Shown piece after piece: positions 8,859 through 18,252 of a DNA stretch of 64,000 bases. The stretch covers positions 620,001 through 684,000 of the forward strand of contig NZ_UATM01000032.1 in assembly GCF_900454685.1 (NCBI RefSeq). The letters run 5' to 3'. Position 1 is the first letter of the stretch; the number at the start of each line of letters is the position of its first letter. The stretch comes from Peptoniphilus harei (GTDB lineage: Bacteria > Bacillota > Clostridia > Tissierellales > Peptoniphilaceae). Made by a program: the position numbers and the translations under genes. Below the pieces are notes generated by a model. It ran no database searches. It was not told the DNA's origin and was given only the letters and a program-made list of their open reading frames with translations.

Positions 8859-9788
8859 ATGACAAAATATATTTTAAAGAGACTCTTAATTTTAATACCT
8901 ACTCTCTTGGGAGTAAGTTTTATAGTCTTCTTGCTCCTCTACCTTTCACCAGGTGATGCTGCCCTTGCAGCAGCTGGACCCAACGCAACCAAGGAAACAG
9001 TAGAAGCTATAAGAGAGAGTCTGGGACTAAATGAACCCTTCCTGGTCCAATATGGGAATTATTTAAAAAATTTAGTCCTCCACTTTGACTTGGGGACAAG
9101 CTACCAATCAGGAAGGTCTGTTACTGCAGCCCTCTTAAGAGTATTTCCAACAACAATTAAGCTTGCTGGCGGAGCCCTTCTTATTGCAGTAGTAATGGGA
9201 ATATCCTTTGGAGTCCTTGCAGCCCTAAAGAAAAACACAATCATTGATTCTATAATCACAGCTGTGGGAATGGTAGGCCTAGCCATGCCAATCTTTTGGT
9301 CAGGACTACTACTTATAATAATTTTCTCTACTAAGTTAAAAGTCCTACCGGCATCAGGCTTTTCATCTATTAAACAGATGATCCTTCCATGGTTTGCCCT
9401 GGGCTTCCAATCTTCAGCAGTTATTATGAGGATGACAAGGTCAGCCATGTTAGATGTCTTGGACAAGGACTACATCAGGACAGCCTATGCCAAGGGACTT
9501 CCAAAATCCAAGATTATCTTTGTTCACGCCCTAAAAAATGCCATGGTCCCAGTTATAACAACTATTGGACTTCAAGCTGGTGGACTTCTTGGTGGAAGTA
9601 TTTTGACAGAGACAATTTTCTCCATACCAGGAATTGGCAGGTTAATGGTTGACTCCATAAAAACTCGTGACTATCCAATAATCCTTGGAGCCATTATGCT
9701 TATTGCCATAGTTTACTCAGTGATATCTATTGTGGTAGACATTCTCTATGGATTTATAAATCCTAGAATTAAGTCAGAGTACAAGTAG
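8859..9788 (+). CDS. Peptide ABC transporter permease (DppB/OppB type)
   Basis: 309 residues, about six membrane helices, starting MTKYILKRLLILIPTLLG as OppB/DppB proteins do. The EAA loop that docks to the ATPases is seen near the DYIRTAYAKGLPKSKII stretch. It forms the channel with the following DppC-type permease. RBS AGGAAAGAAAGGA lies just upstream. It follows the binding-protein gene after a stem-loop and precedes the next permease by 7 bases. Confidence 0.92.
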   Translation: MTKYILKRLLILIPTLLGVSFIVFLLLYLSPGDAALAAAGPNATKETVEAIRESLGLNEPFLVQYGNYLKNLVLHFDLGTSYQSGRSVTAALLRVFPTTIKLAGGALLIAVVMGISFGVLAALKKNTIIDSIITAVGMVGLAMPIFWSGLLLIIIFSTKLKVLPASGFSSIKQMILPWFALGFQSSAVIMRMTRSAMLDVLDKDYIRTAYAKGLPKSKIIFVHALKNAMVPVITTIGLQAGGLLGGSILTETIFSIPGIGRLMVDSIKTRDYPIILGAIMLIAIVYSVISIVVDILYGFINPRIKSEYK

Positions 9789-9795
9789 GTGGAAT

Positions 9796-10638
9796 ATGCT
9801 AAAGAGATTTAAAACATTTTTTAAATATTATAAGAGAAACAAGATTGCAGTTGTTGCTCTTGGGATTTTAATCTTAATAATACTTGGAGCAATTTTTGCA
9901 GACTATCTTGCGCCCTATGATTACACAGAGCAGTTTCCAGCTGACAACTTCTTGAAGCCAAGTTCAGATCACCTAATGGGGACAGATAACTTTGGACGTG
10001 ATATATTTTCAAGAGTCCTAAAGGGAGCCCAAGTCTCTCTTAAGATTGGATTCTCATCAGTAATTATATCTACATTTGTAGGAGTTATCATTGGGGCCCT
10101 TGCAGGTTACTATGAGGGAGTCTTTGATGCCATAATCATGAGGGTCATGGATACTATTTTATCTATTCCTCAACTTGTACTGGCTATTGCCCTTGCAGCA
10201 GCTCTTGGTGGTGGAATGAGAAACTTAATCTTAGCAGTTTCCCTTTCATCCGTTCCATCCTATGCCAGAATTGTAAGAAGTCAGGTTATGTCTGTTAAGA
10301 ATTTGGAATATATAGAATCGGCGAGACTTGCTGGAGTAAAAACTTTTAAATTAATTTTTGCAGAGATCCTTCCCAATTGCTTTGCCCCAATAATTGTCCA
10401 AGCAACAATTGGGGTTGGAACTGCAATCCTATCAGCAGCCTCTCTTTCCTTTATTGGAATGGGAATTATGCCGCCAGAAGCAGAGTGGGGTCAAATGCTT
10501 TCTGAGGGAAGGGCCTATATAAGGAACTATCCTCACATAACTCTCTTCCCAGGTATAGCCATCGCCCTAACTATTTTAGTCTTAAATATAGTTGGCGATG
10601 CCCTAAGAGATGCCTTTGATCCAAAGTTCAGGAGGTAG
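9796..10638 (+). CDS. Peptide ABC transporter permease (DppC/OppC type)
   Basis: 280 residues with an N-terminal OppC-type segment, then the typical LMGTDNFGRDIFSR motif and a five- to six-helix binding-protein-dependent transport domain. The EAA loop is YIESARLAGVKTFKLIF. It pairs with the DppB-type protein in the membrane. The stop codon overlaps the RBS of the next ATPase gene, showing tight translational linkage. Confidence 0.92.
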   Translation: MLKRFKTFFKYYKRNKIAVVALGILILIILGAIFADYLAPYDYTEQFPADNFLKPSSDHLMGTDNFGRDIFSRVLKGAQVSLKIGFSSVIISTFVGVIIGALAGYYEGVFDAIIMRVMDTILSIPQLVLAIALAAALGGGMRNLILAVSLSSVPSYARIVRSQVMSVKNLEYIESARLAGVKTFKLIFAEILPNCFAPIIVQATIGVGTAILSAASLSFIGMGIMPPEAEWGQMLSEGRAYIRNYPHITLFPGIAIALTILVLNIVGDALRDAFDPKFRR

Positions 10639-10639
10639 T

Positions 10640-11596
10640 ATGTTATTAGAAATAAAAGATCTTGAAGTTTTTTTTAAAAGCTCTCAAGGTATTGTCAAAG
10701 CAGTAAACAAGGTTAATATAAATACTCGTGACGGTAAGACAACTGCCATAGTAGGAGAAAGTGGATCAGGTAAGTCCGTTACCACTCTTGCCATTATGGG
10801 ACTTCTCGACAAGTCATCTCTTGAAAAAATTTCTGGAGAAATAAATTTTGAAGGTAAGAACTTGTTGGAAGCAACTCCTGAAGAACTTAGGAAGATAAGG
10901 GGAAATGAAATCTCCATGATTTTCCAAGAGCCAATGACATCTCTCAATCCAGCCCTAAAGGTTGGCTATCAAATGTCAGAAGTATTTAGGACTCACTTCG
11001 ATATGGACAAGAAGACTGCAAAGGAAAAGTCCATTGAGATGATAAAAAAAGTTGAGATTCCCAGGGCAGAAGATGTCTACAACTCTTACCCCCACGAACT
11101 TTCTGGAGGAATGAGGCAGAGGATCATGATCGCCATGGCCCTTTCATCATCTCCAAAACTTTTAATAGCTGACGAGCCAACAACAGCTCTTGATGTTACA
11201 ATCCAAAAGGAAGTCTTGGAGCTTATGAAGAAGTTAAAGGAAGACATGAATACTTCAATTATTTTCATAACCCACGACTTGGGAGTTGTATCTGATATCG
11301 CAGACTATGTCAACGTAATGTACGCAGGCAAGGTTGTGGAAAGAGCCAAGGCAGAAGATATCTTCACCCATCCCCTTCATCCTTACACAAGGGGACTTAT
11401 TAAGGCCATACCAAGTGCCCACAAGAAGAAGGACGAACTCTACACAATTAGGGGATCAGTTCCCAATCCAATAGGACTTCCAGATCGTTGTAACTTCTGT
11501 GAAAGGTGTGACGAGAGAATGAAAATTTGTGAAGAGAAGGCTCCCGAAGAAGTTGATGTAAATGGCCAAAAGGTCAGCTGCTTCTTGTACAGGTGA
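10640..11596 (+). CDS. Peptide ABC transporter ATP-binding protein (DppD/OppD type)
   Basis: Start chosen at ATG 10640 behind AGGAGG (10630-10635), which overlaps the previous stop. 318 residues. Walker A GESGSGKS, signature LSGGMRQR, Walker B LLIADEPT and the H-loop THDLG are present. The C-terminal oligopeptide-binding extension has the four Cys pattern (C-NFC-RC-...C) typical of OppD/DppD and often holding an Fe-S cluster. It powers peptide uptake with the next gene product. Confidence 0.93.
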   Translation: MLLEIKDLEVFFKSSQGIVKAVNKVNINTRDGKTTAIVGESGSGKSVTTLAIMGLLDKSSLEKISGEINFEGKNLLEATPEELRKIRGNEISMIFQEPMTSLNPALKVGYQMSEVFRTHFDMDKKTAKEKSIEMIKKVEIPRAEDVYNSYPHELSGGMRQRIMIAMALSSSPKLLIADEPTTALDVTIQKEVLELMKKLKEDMNTSIIFITHDLGVVSDIADYVNVMYAGKVVERAKAEDIFTHPLHPYTRGLIKAIPSAHKKKDELYTIRGSVPNPIGLPDRCNFCERCDERMKICEEKAPEEVDVNGQKVSCFLYR

Positions 11597-11600
11597 TATT

Positions 11601-12401
11601 ATGGAAGAAAAAGTAATTTTACAAGTTAAGAATGTAAACAAGGAATTTAATCTTGGCAAGAAGAAGGTCCTAAAGGCAGTAGATGATATTTCCTTTGACC
11701 TAAAGACTTCACACACCCTTGGAGTTGTAGGAGAAAGTGGTTCAGGTAAATCAACTCTTGCTAGGTGCATAATGGGACTTTATCCCGATGCCACAGGCCA
11801 GATAATTTACAAGGGCAAGAATATTTTAGAAGAAAACCAAAGGGAACTTAAAGAATATAGGAAAGACGTCCAAATGATTTTCCAAGATCCCTATTCATCA
11901 CTTAACCCAAGAAAAAAATGCAAGGACATAATTGCCTCTGGCATAAGAAATCTTTTGGGAGAGAGGGACAAGAAGAAGATCCACAAAAAAGTCTTGGAGA
12001 CAATGGAAATTTGTGGTCTTTCAGAATACCACATGGAGAGATATCCTCATGAGTTCTCAGGGGGACAAAGGCAGAGGATTTCTATTGCCAGAGCCCTTGC
12101 TGTTGACCCCAAGATAATTATTGCTGACGAACCAACTTCAGCCCTTGACGTTTCCATTCAAGCTCAAATAATTAATTTGATGGAAGATTTGCAAAAGGAC
12201 TTGGGACTTTCTATGATTTTCATTTCCCACGACCTTTCAGTTGTTAGGCACGTGGCAGAAGAAGTTCTCGTGATGTATCATGGCAAATGCGTGGAATATG
12301 ACGAGTCAGAAGAAGTTTTTGAAAACCCAAAGATGGACTACACAAAAAAATTATTATCATCAGTACCTGGAAAGACTCTTGCTAAATGTGATGACCTATA
12401 A
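11601..12401 (+). CDS. Peptide ABC transporter ATP-binding protein (DppF/OppF type)
   Basis: ATG 11601 sits 5 bases after the previous TGA, with AGGTGA as RBS. 266 residues. Walker A GESGSGKS, signature FSGGQRQR, Walker B IIADEPTSALD and SHDLS are intact. It is the second ATPase of the heterodimeric motor. It is shorter than many OppF proteins and lacks most of the C-terminal extension. It is the last gene of the murA-peptide transport run and is followed by a strong terminator. Confidence 0.92.
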   Translation: MEEKVILQVKNVNKEFNLGKKKVLKAVDDISFDLKTSHTLGVVGESGSGKSTLARCIMGLYPDATGQIIYKGKNILEENQRELKEYRKDVQMIFQDPYSSLNPRKKCKDIIASGIRNLLGERDKKKIHKKVLETMEICGLSEYHMERYPHEFSGGQRQRISIARALAVDPKIIIADEPTSALDVSIQAQIINLMEDLQKDLGLSMIFISHDLSVVRHVAEEVLVMYHGKCVEYDESEEVFENPKMDYTKKLLSSVPGKTLAKCDDL

Positions 12402-12450
12402 GAAGTGTAGAAAATTTTAAGCTTGGGTATTATAATTAAATAAAGTAGAT

Positions 12451-12476
12451 AAAACTGTAGGCTTCTACAGTTTTTT
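12451..12476 (+). terminator. Strong rho-independent terminator of the peptide operon
   Basis: AAAACTGTAG pairs with CTACAGTTTT around GCTT, with six T following. A TATAAT-like hexamer at 12431-12436 lies just upstream, so the next gene may be reached by partial readthrough. Confidence 0.88.
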
Positions 12477-12493
12477 ATTTTGGAGGTGAAAAG

Positions 12494-13162
12494 ATGCTTG
12501 ACCCAGATGGCAGAAAAATTTTTTATAGCGATGGAGAAAATAATTTTGACCTTCCTCTTGACTTGATTGAAGAGATTTATGAAAAAAATGAAGATGAGAT
12601 AAAATTAAATTCAAGTGAAGAAATTAAAGGCCCAGATACAAATAAAGAAGAAAGCTCAATCAATGAAGCTTTTGAAGATAAGGGAGAAGTCCAAGAAAAA
12701 ATTAAAGAAGATATAGATTCAGAAGATGAAGAAGAAAATGAAAATAAAAATGACACAGGCTTAAAAGACGAAGAAAAATATGACTCTTATTACCTAGAGA
12801 GAATTGACGAAGTCGAAGAAATCTTGGAAGGCATCTGCGAGTCCATACCATCTTATGCCTTTGACCATCTAAATGGTGGTATAATTCTTTCAGAGGATAA
12901 AAAATACCACGAAGAATCTCGAGCAGATGATCTCCTTATAATGGGAGAATACCAAAGGTCTATACTTGGAAATATGATAAAAATTTACTACGGGTCCTTT
13001 ATGGAGATGTATAGGTATTCATCCAGGGAGAGGCTGAAGGAAAAGCTTGAAGAAGTTCTCCTCCACGAGTTCACCCACCACTTGGAATTTTTGGCAAATG
13101 AGTGGGGGCTTGTCATTGAAGATAAGAAGTTTTTAGAAGAATATAGAAAAGGAAAAAAATAA
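12494..13162 (+). CDS. Putative zincin-like metallopeptidase with acidic N-terminus
   Basis: 222 residues. The N-terminal half (about 30-95) is very rich in Glu, Asp and Lys and probably disordered. The C-terminal half (100-222) resembles the small bacterial metallopeptidase family once called DUF1025, with HEFTH at H191-E192-H195 preceded by an EEVLL helix. GGAGGTG is its RBS. It overlaps the next gene, a J-domain membrane protein, by one base, which suggests a joint role in protein quality control. Substrate unknown. Confidence 0.65.
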   Translation: MLDPDGRKIFYSDGENNFDLPLDLIEEIYEKNEDEIKLNSSEEIKGPDTNKEESSINEAFEDKGEVQEKIKEDIDSEDEEENENKNDTGLKDEEKYDSYYLERIDEVEEILEGICESIPSYAFDHLNGGIILSEDKKYHEESRADDLLIMGEYQRSILGNMIKIYYGSFMEMYRYSSRERLKEKLEEVLLHEFTHHLEFLANEWGLVIEDKKFLEEYRKGKK

Positions 13163-14016
13163 TGAATAAATTTTTAGGATATTTTTATAAGGGGCTGGGG
13201 AAATTTTTTGACCTCATCTTGACCCTCTTACTTGTAATAGTAAACATTGCTGTTGATCTCTTCTCGGCAGTGAGGAGATTTTTCTTGTACATAATTTCCA
13301 TGGGAGGATGCTTAATAATATTTTTGCTCCTAAACCCTTTTGCTTGGAGGGGCTTGGCGAAAAATGATTGGCTATCAACCCTAATAATCTTGGCAATATT
13401 TGTGCCCTTACTTGGTAATGTGTCAGAGTCCTTCTTGAAGTACGCCCACTATGTTGTGACAGAATTTTTCTACGACAGGGCAGACCACTATCTCCTTGGC
13501 AAGGAAAATGAATTTGAAAATATCTCTGGCTACGGAAGAGCTTATTGGGAAAAGAAGGAAAGAGAGAGAATTAAAGCAGAAGAAGAGAGGAGGAGGCAAA
13601 GAGAAGAAGAGTACAGACAAAGGTTTAAGGACTTTGGCGGCTTTACTTGGACAACTTTTGACGACTTCTCACAATTTGAAGAGTTCTTTAGGCAATCAGG
13701 CTACGGTGGATTTTATGAAAATCAAGGAGGGTCTTACGGCAACAATTACGGTGGATCTTATGGTGGCTCTTCATCATCAACTGGAGGCTACGGTTTCAAA
13801 GACCAATACGAAAATGCCTGCGACACTCTTGGGGTAGATTATAATGCAGACAAGTATGAAATCAAACTTGCCTACAGGAAGATGGCAAAAAAATATCACC
13901 CTGACCTAAACAAGGAAGAGGGCGCCAAGGAAAAATTTCAAAAAATAAATGCAGCCTACGAATTCTTAAACGACACAAATGTGGAAATGTATAAGAAGAT
14001 GACTGGGGCAAATTAA
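13162..14016 (+). CDS. Membrane-anchored J-domain protein
   Basis: 284 residues. Two hydrophobic segments lie near the N-terminus (about 10-75), then a charged coiled stretch (about 125-155). A Gly/Ser/Tyr-rich linker (175-215) follows, and a C-terminal J domain has H246-P-D248 in KKYHPDLN. J domains stimulate the ATPase of DnaK, so this protein probably recruits DnaK to the membrane. The order (membrane anchor first, J domain last) differs from DnaJ. It is translationally coupled to the upstream metallopeptidase (TAATG overlap). Confidence 0.85.
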   Translation: MNKFLGYFYKGLGKFFDLILTLLLVIVNIAVDLFSAVRRFFLYIISMGGCLIIFLLLNPFAWRGLAKNDWLSTLIILAIFVPLLGNVSESFLKYAHYVVTEFFYDRADHYLLGKENEFENISGYGRAYWEKKERERIKAEEERRRQREEEYRQRFKDFGGFTWTTFDDFSQFEEFFRQSGYGGFYENQGGSYGNNYGGSYGGSSSSTGGYGFKDQYENACDTLGVDYNADKYEIKLAYRKMAKKYHPDLNKEEGAKEKFQKINAAYEFLNDTNVEMYKKMTGAN

Positions 14017-14027
14017 AGACAAAAAAG

Positions 14028-14051
14028 AAAGGACCACGAGGGTCCTTTTTT
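14028..14051 (+). terminator. Rho-independent terminator
   Basis: AAAGGACC pairs with GGTCCTTT around ACGAG, followed by T residues. It separates the J-domain transcript from the convergent anti-sigma gene. Confidence 0.85.
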
Positions 14052-14122
14052 GGTGTTTAGATTTTTAGTTTTTTACAACTATTTAATTTATAAGAAAAAT
14101 GTTTTAATTAACTGTGAAAAAA

Positions 14123-14884
14123 TTATTTTATAATTTCTTCTGCCATCCTATAAAATTCATTTACGTCCATATCATCTCCAGCCATTAGCTCATATTGCAC
14201 TCCCTTGTAGTCAAAGATTAGGTGCTTTGAAGCGTCTTCTTCTCTTTTAGCTGAGCCAATAGCTAGGTTAAAGAAAGGATCTTTTTCTGATCTTTCGCGT
14301 TCTTCTTCTGTAGCATCTTTTTCATCTGGTAAAAAGACACTTTCTAATCTCCAATAATAAACTTGCACGCCATTAATTTCTCTCATTTCTTGATGGGCTT
14401 GTTCTGAAGTAGCTATTGAATTTTCTGGATACTTGTCAATTGAAAGGCTTACTATGTCGCCAGCATCATTTTTGTAATTTACATCAATTGCCTTTCTCTT
14501 ATTTAATTTTTCTCCAGTGTCGTCCATGTCTGCCATGTCAACCATTCTAATTCCGTCAAACTTATAGTCCCCTAAACTTTCTGGAGCATAGGCCTCAAAG
14601 CCAGCCTTCTTTTCTGCCTTAGCCATGTCAGTATATTTTGTGTAGTTATAAAATGATGTTGAAGATGCTAATGTTCCAGTAATTTTTCCTGCAGCAAATA
14701 CGCCCACTGAAAGGACAAGGGCAGCGGCTGCCACTAATACAAATCTTTTTTTCATTTTAAATTCTCCTTTTTCTCCTTGTGAATTGATTTCCAAATCAAT
14801 TTTATTTTTAAGATAATCAGAAGGAGAAGAATCTTCAACAGACTTATTGAGTTCATTTTTTATATACTTATCAAAATCTTTCAT
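14123..14884 (-). CDS. Putative anti-sigma factor with one membrane span
   Basis: 253 residues. Residues 1-44 form a cytoplasmic part, 46-66 a single membrane helix after MKKR, and the rest an extracytoplasmic domain. The C-terminal region resembles the DUF4367-like sensor domains found in Firmicutes anti-sigma proteins. The gene starts inside the stop of the sigma factor (ATGA overlap), the usual arrangement of a sigma with its inhibitor. It is inferred to hold the sigma factor at the membrane until an envelope signal releases it. Confidence 0.7.
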   Translation of the reverse strand: MKDFDKYIKNELNKSVEDSSPSDYLKNKIDLEINSQGEKGEFKMKKRFVLVAAAALVLSVGVFAAGKITGTLASSTSFYNYTKYTDMAKAEKKAGFEAYAPESLGDYKFDGIRMVDMADMDDTGEKLNKRKAIDVNYKNDAGDIVSLSIDKYPENSIATSEQAHQEMREINGVQVYYWRLESVFLPDEKDATEEERERSEKDPFFNLAIGSAKREEDASKHLIFDYKGVQYELMAGDDMDVNEFYRMAEEIIK

Positions 14885-15447
14885 AATAACTCTCCTTCAT
14901 ATTCTTCTTGTGTTTTTAAAAGTTCTTTCTTTAAATTCCTTCTAGCCCTGTAGAGTCTAGACTTCACTGTACCCTGGAAGGTCTTGCAAATGCTGGCGAT
15001 TTCTTCTATGGAAAAGTCGTTGTAGTAATAGAGGACCAGGACTTCTCTTTCCTTTTCCTTTAAAGTCATGAGGGCATCTTGAATTTCTGATTTTTCTGCA
15101 AAGTCATCCTCTCCAAGATAGGTGGGACTATTTTCAGACTTATCAAGGACAAATTCATCGGGAAATTCCCTCTTTCTCTTCTTGTATCTTGTGTAGGAAG
15201 TGTTCTTTAATATAGAGAAGATCCAAGGACTTAGCTTTTCAAAATCAGAAAGAGTTTTTGCATTTTTATAAATTGAAACAAAGGTGTCTTGGAGGACATC
15301 TTCTGCATCTTCCTTATTGCCCAAGATCAAGAGGGCAGTCCTATATAAGACTAGGTAGTAGTCCTGGTAAAGGAGGTCAAAGGAATCCTTGTCGCCAATT
15401 TTTAATTTTTCGAAATTTTCTTCTGTAAATTTTATTTCACGATTCAT
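14881..15447 (-). CDS. ECF-type RNA polymerase sigma factor
   Basis: Start placed at ATG 15447, behind GAGAGGAGG, rather than the upstream ATG at 15471. 188 residues. Region 2 (LLYQDYYLVLYRTALLILG then DAEDVLQDTF) and region 4 (LKEKEREVLVLYYYNDFSIEEIA then GTVKSRLYRARRNL) are complete and region 3 is missing, as in ECF sigmas. It overlaps the putative anti-sigma gene by four bases. An ECF-like promoter motif lies upstream (15482-15507), so it probably activates its own operon. Confidence 0.92.
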   Translation of the reverse strand: MNREIKFTEENFEKLKIGDKDSFDLLYQDYYLVLYRTALLILGNKEDAEDVLQDTFVSIYKNAKTLSDFEKLSPWIFSILKNTSYTRYKKRKREFPDEFVLDKSENSPTYLGEDDFAEKSEIQDALMTLKEKEREVLVLYYYNDFSIEEIASICKTFQGTVKSRLYRARRNLKKELLKTQEEYEGELL

Positions 15448-15481
15448 TTTATCCTCCTCTCTTAGATGCATCTACTTATAA

Positions 15482-15507
15482 GACTATTTAGGACCTAAAA
15501 AGGTTCA
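15482..15507 (-). promoter_or_regulatory. ECF-sigma-type autoregulatory promoter
   Basis: On the minus strand TGAACC (15507-15502), continuing into a T run, is followed after 16 bases by AGTC (15485-15482). This matches the AACC-N16-CGTC layout of many Firmicutes ECF promoters except for one base in the -10. It lies about 35 bases before the sigma gene start. Confidence 0.5.
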
Positions 15508-15523
15508 TTTATTTTAAAAAAAT

Positions 15524-15555
15524 TTATAAAAAAATCTCCACGCCTTGTGGAGATT
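15524..15555 (-). terminator. Rho-independent terminator (minus strand)
   Basis: AATCTCCAC and GTGGAGATT form a 9-bp stem at 15533-15555, and the A tract at 15525-15534 gives the T run on the minus strand. It ends the zinc-ribbon/SH3 protein gene. Confidence 0.88.
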
Positions 15556-15556
15556 C

Positions 15557-17119
15557 TTAGTTTAGTGTTTTATTTGAGATCCAGCCCTTTATTGTTTCTT
15601 GTGAAATTGGGCTTTCAACTTCGACATGACACCAAATTCTTTGTCCTTGTTCGATTTTTGTCTCAAGGACGTAAAGTTCTGTTCCCTTGTCGAGAATTTT
15701 TAGGATATCAGAGTCAACGCTAGGTTCGGCCCTTAGGTTGGCTTTCTCTGTTGAGACGGTCCTATAAGTGTGAAGGAGGTCCGAAGCTTTTTTTGCAGTT
15801 TCTGCTGAGTCCTTATCTTTCTCTTCCTTTTCAAAGTTTTCTTTTTGGCTTTCTTCTGTGTCTACATTTAATTTATTAGCTGACTCTATTTCTTTTTTTA
15901 GTTTCGAAGCCCTTGCTGATTCAGGAACAACATTTAAATAAGAATTTAAGAGTAAGAGAGCCTCAGTCCTATTTTCTTCATAGGATGATTTAACTTGGTC
16001 TAAAATAATATTTTCTATAGATGTAAGCTTGTCTTGGGCAGGCTTATAATTTTTTTCATCTTCTTGGATAACTTTTTTGAAGTTGTAGGCAGCGTCAATG
16101 TAGTCGCCTTCTTCAAAGAAGCTGGAAGCCTTTTGATAAGATTCATCTGATGCCACAAGTTTCTTTATCTTTTCCATTTCGTTTAAGATTTCTGGGCTAG
16201 TCTTGTCCCTTGTTGCGTCGTTGTATATTTCAAGGGCCTCTTGGTAGCTGCCAGATAGGGCAAGACTCCTTGCGTCCTCAATTTTACTTTTATTTCTCGA
16301 TGTCTTTGCAATATTAATTAAAAATAAAGAGACTAAGGACAAGAAGATAATAAAGATAAGGGCAAAAAATATTTTCTTCCAAGGAATTTTTTTAGGTTTC
16401 TTTGGGGCCTCTTCATTGGTCCTGTCAATCTTTAAGCTTTCCGTCGTTGGAGCAATCTTTGAAAGATTGGTTTGGGTCAAGTGGGTCTCAAGAGTTTTTA
16501 AATTTATACCATCAGTTGCCCTTGTGTTCTCGATTACATTTAAAATCTTGGAATTAATAAGGGCCTCTGTCAAATTGTTTAGGACAAAGCTCTTGTTTCT
16601 TCCACAAAACTCACACTCACTAGTTTCATCTTCGTTGATAAAACCACAGGCACATCGCCAAAAATCCATTTGGTTTTCCCCGTAAGTTTTTATTCCCTCG
16701 CCAAGGGTTTCCTTTATTTGGGCCCTCTTCTTTTCAGGAATAACGGGAAGGTTTATTTCATATTTTTTGTCATCACAAGTAATATTTTTTCCGTCGGCAG
16801 TATATTTTGAGATGTAAATGTCAATGGCCCTTGCGTCGTGAAACCTCTCGTCCAGAATAAAGGGATCTAAGAAGTAACGGGTGTAGGGAGCAATATTTAC
16901 GGCCTGTTGAAAATAAAATTCACGACCATTAAAGAGGTAAGACCTTTCAATAGACTTAAATTTTACTGCAAACTCAATATTAGTTACGAAAGAGTCTTGA
17001 GCATTTAGGACGTCAATAGCCAGGGCAAAGTCACCTGAAGTTAGCTCTGCATTTGCTATTTGAATTTTTTCACTTGTATTAAAGCTAAGCTTTGTTGGTA
17101 GGGTTCTAAAAAAGCTCAT
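15557..17119 (-). CDS. Zinc-ribbon, single-span membrane protein with helical repeats and C-terminal SH3 domain
   Basis: ATG 17119 is chosen because AAAGGAG lies 6 bases before it; an in-frame TTG further upstream would swallow this RBS. 520 residues. An N-terminal beta-rich domain (1-150) is followed by a RanBP2-like zinc ribbon with four Cys (156-172, CACG...CEFCG). A membrane helix sits at about 248-270, then a TPR-like helical region (about 280-420) and a bacterial SH3 domain (about 455-520, NLRAEPS). The ribbon would be cytoplasmic and the SH3 domain outside. I do not recognise the family. A role in envelope sensing is only a guess from layout. Confidence 0.65.
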   Translation of the reverse strand: MSFFRTLPTKLSFNTSEKIQIANAELTSGDFALAIDVLNAQDSFVTNIEFAVKFKSIERSYLFNGREFYFQQAVNIAPYTRYFLDPFILDERFHDARAIDIYISKYTADGKNITCDDKKYEINLPVIPEKKRAQIKETLGEGIKTYGENQMDFWRCACGFINEDETSECEFCGRNKSFVLNNLTEALINSKILNVIENTRATDGINLKTLETHLTQTNLSKIAPTTESLKIDRTNEEAPKKPKKIPWKKIFFALIFIIFLSLVSLFLINIAKTSRNKSKIEDARSLALSGSYQEALEIYNDATRDKTSPEILNEMEKIKKLVASDESYQKASSFFEEGDYIDAAYNFKKVIQEDEKNYKPAQDKLTSIENIILDQVKSSYEENRTEALLLLNSYLNVVPESARASKLKKEIESANKLNVDTEESQKENFEKEEKDKDSAETAKKASDLLHTYRTVSTEKANLRAEPSVDSDILKILDKGTELYVLETKIEQGQRIWCHVEVESPISQETIKGWISNKTLN

Positions 17120-17270
17120 AAAGACTCCTTTCAAATTACCAATTAATTATATTATATTTAAAAAACTTTTACAATAAGCCGCCTATTTACTAAAATTCTC
17201 ACATGACCTATAATTTAATTGGAATGCGAATTAATCTATTAAAGAATAAATATTATAAATGGAGGTAGAA

Positions 17271-18209
17271 ATGAAAGTTTTATTGAGCCAGGGTCTGGCA
17301 AGAAAGTATGGAGAGAAAATAGAAAAACTAGGCTACAAAGTCCTAAGCTATGATGAAAAAAATCCCAATGAAAAAGCTGACTATGGCGAAGATATTTTGA
17401 TTGGAGCCATAGATTTAAAAAAGATAAATTACAAGGACCACAAAAATTTAAAATATATATTTTTAACCTCAGTTGGCATAGACTTCCTTGACTTGGACTA
17501 TATCAAGGAAAAGGAAATAACTCTTTCCAACAACAACGGAGCTTACGACGACCCCATAGGAGAGTGGATAGTTTATGGACTCCTACAAATAAATAAGGAC
17601 GACAGAAAAAATATAGAAAACCAAAAGGAAAAGATCTGGAAGAAGAGGGCCTTTGCCTACAACCTCTATGGCAAGAAGGCACTTTTTATGGGAACAGGAA
17701 CTATTGCAGTGGCAGGAGCCAAAAGACTGAAGGGCTTCGACATGGAATTAAATGGATTTAACACCAGCGGGAGAAAGGTTGAGCCCTTTGACAATGTCTA
17801 TTCACTAGAAGAACTAGATAAGATTTTAAAAGACATGGACTACATCATCATGTGCCTGCCAGGAACAGAAAAAACTCACCACATCTTAAATACAGATAGA
17901 TTTGCAAAATTAAAAGATGGAGTTGTAGTTGTGAACATCTCAAGGGGATCAACAATAGACGAAGATGCCCTAGTTGATGCAATAAAAGCAGGTAAGGTGA
18001 GGGGAGCAGCCCTAGACGTCTTCGAAGAAGAACCCCTAAGCAAGGACTCAGAACTTTGGGATCTCGAAAATGTCTACATCTATCCCCACATATCCTTTGC
18101 CTGCGAAGACCTTAGCACAAGACAATTTGCCACAGCCTACCAAAACCTCAAGGCCCTAAAAAACGACGGCGACTTCAAAAATATAGTAGACTTCGACAAG
18201 GGTTATTAA
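17271..18209 (+). CDS. D-isomer-specific 2-hydroxyacid dehydrogenase family protein
   Basis: ATG 17271 follows GGAGGT by 4 bases. 312 residues. The NAD-binding loop is GTGTIAVAGAKRL. The C-terminal half has VNISRGSTIDEDAL (catalytic Arg), FEEEP (Glu) and PHISF (His), the relay of the D-lactate/phosphoglycerate dehydrogenase family. It reduces a 2-oxo acid or oxidises a 2-hydroxy acid with NAD(P). The substrate is not identifiable. It ends 43 bases before cas3 with no visible terminator, so cas3 may be read from its promoter. Confidence 0.85.
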   Translation: MKVLLSQGLARKYGEKIEKLGYKVLSYDEKNPNEKADYGEDILIGAIDLKKINYKDHKNLKYIFLTSVGIDFLDLDYIKEKEITLSNNNGAYDDPIGEWIVYGLLQINKDDRKNIENQKEKIWKKRAFAYNLYGKKALFMGTGTIAVAGAKRLKGFDMELNGFNTSGRKVEPFDNVYSLEELDKILKDMDYIIMCLPGTEKTHHILNTDRFAKLKDGVVVVNISRGSTIDEDALVDAIKAGKVRGAALDVFEEEPLSKDSELWDLENVYIYPHISFACEDLSTRQFATAYQNLKALKNDGDFKNIVDFDKGY

Positions 18210-18252
18210 GAATATTTTTAAGATCAATTACAAAAAAATTTGAGGTGGTTTT

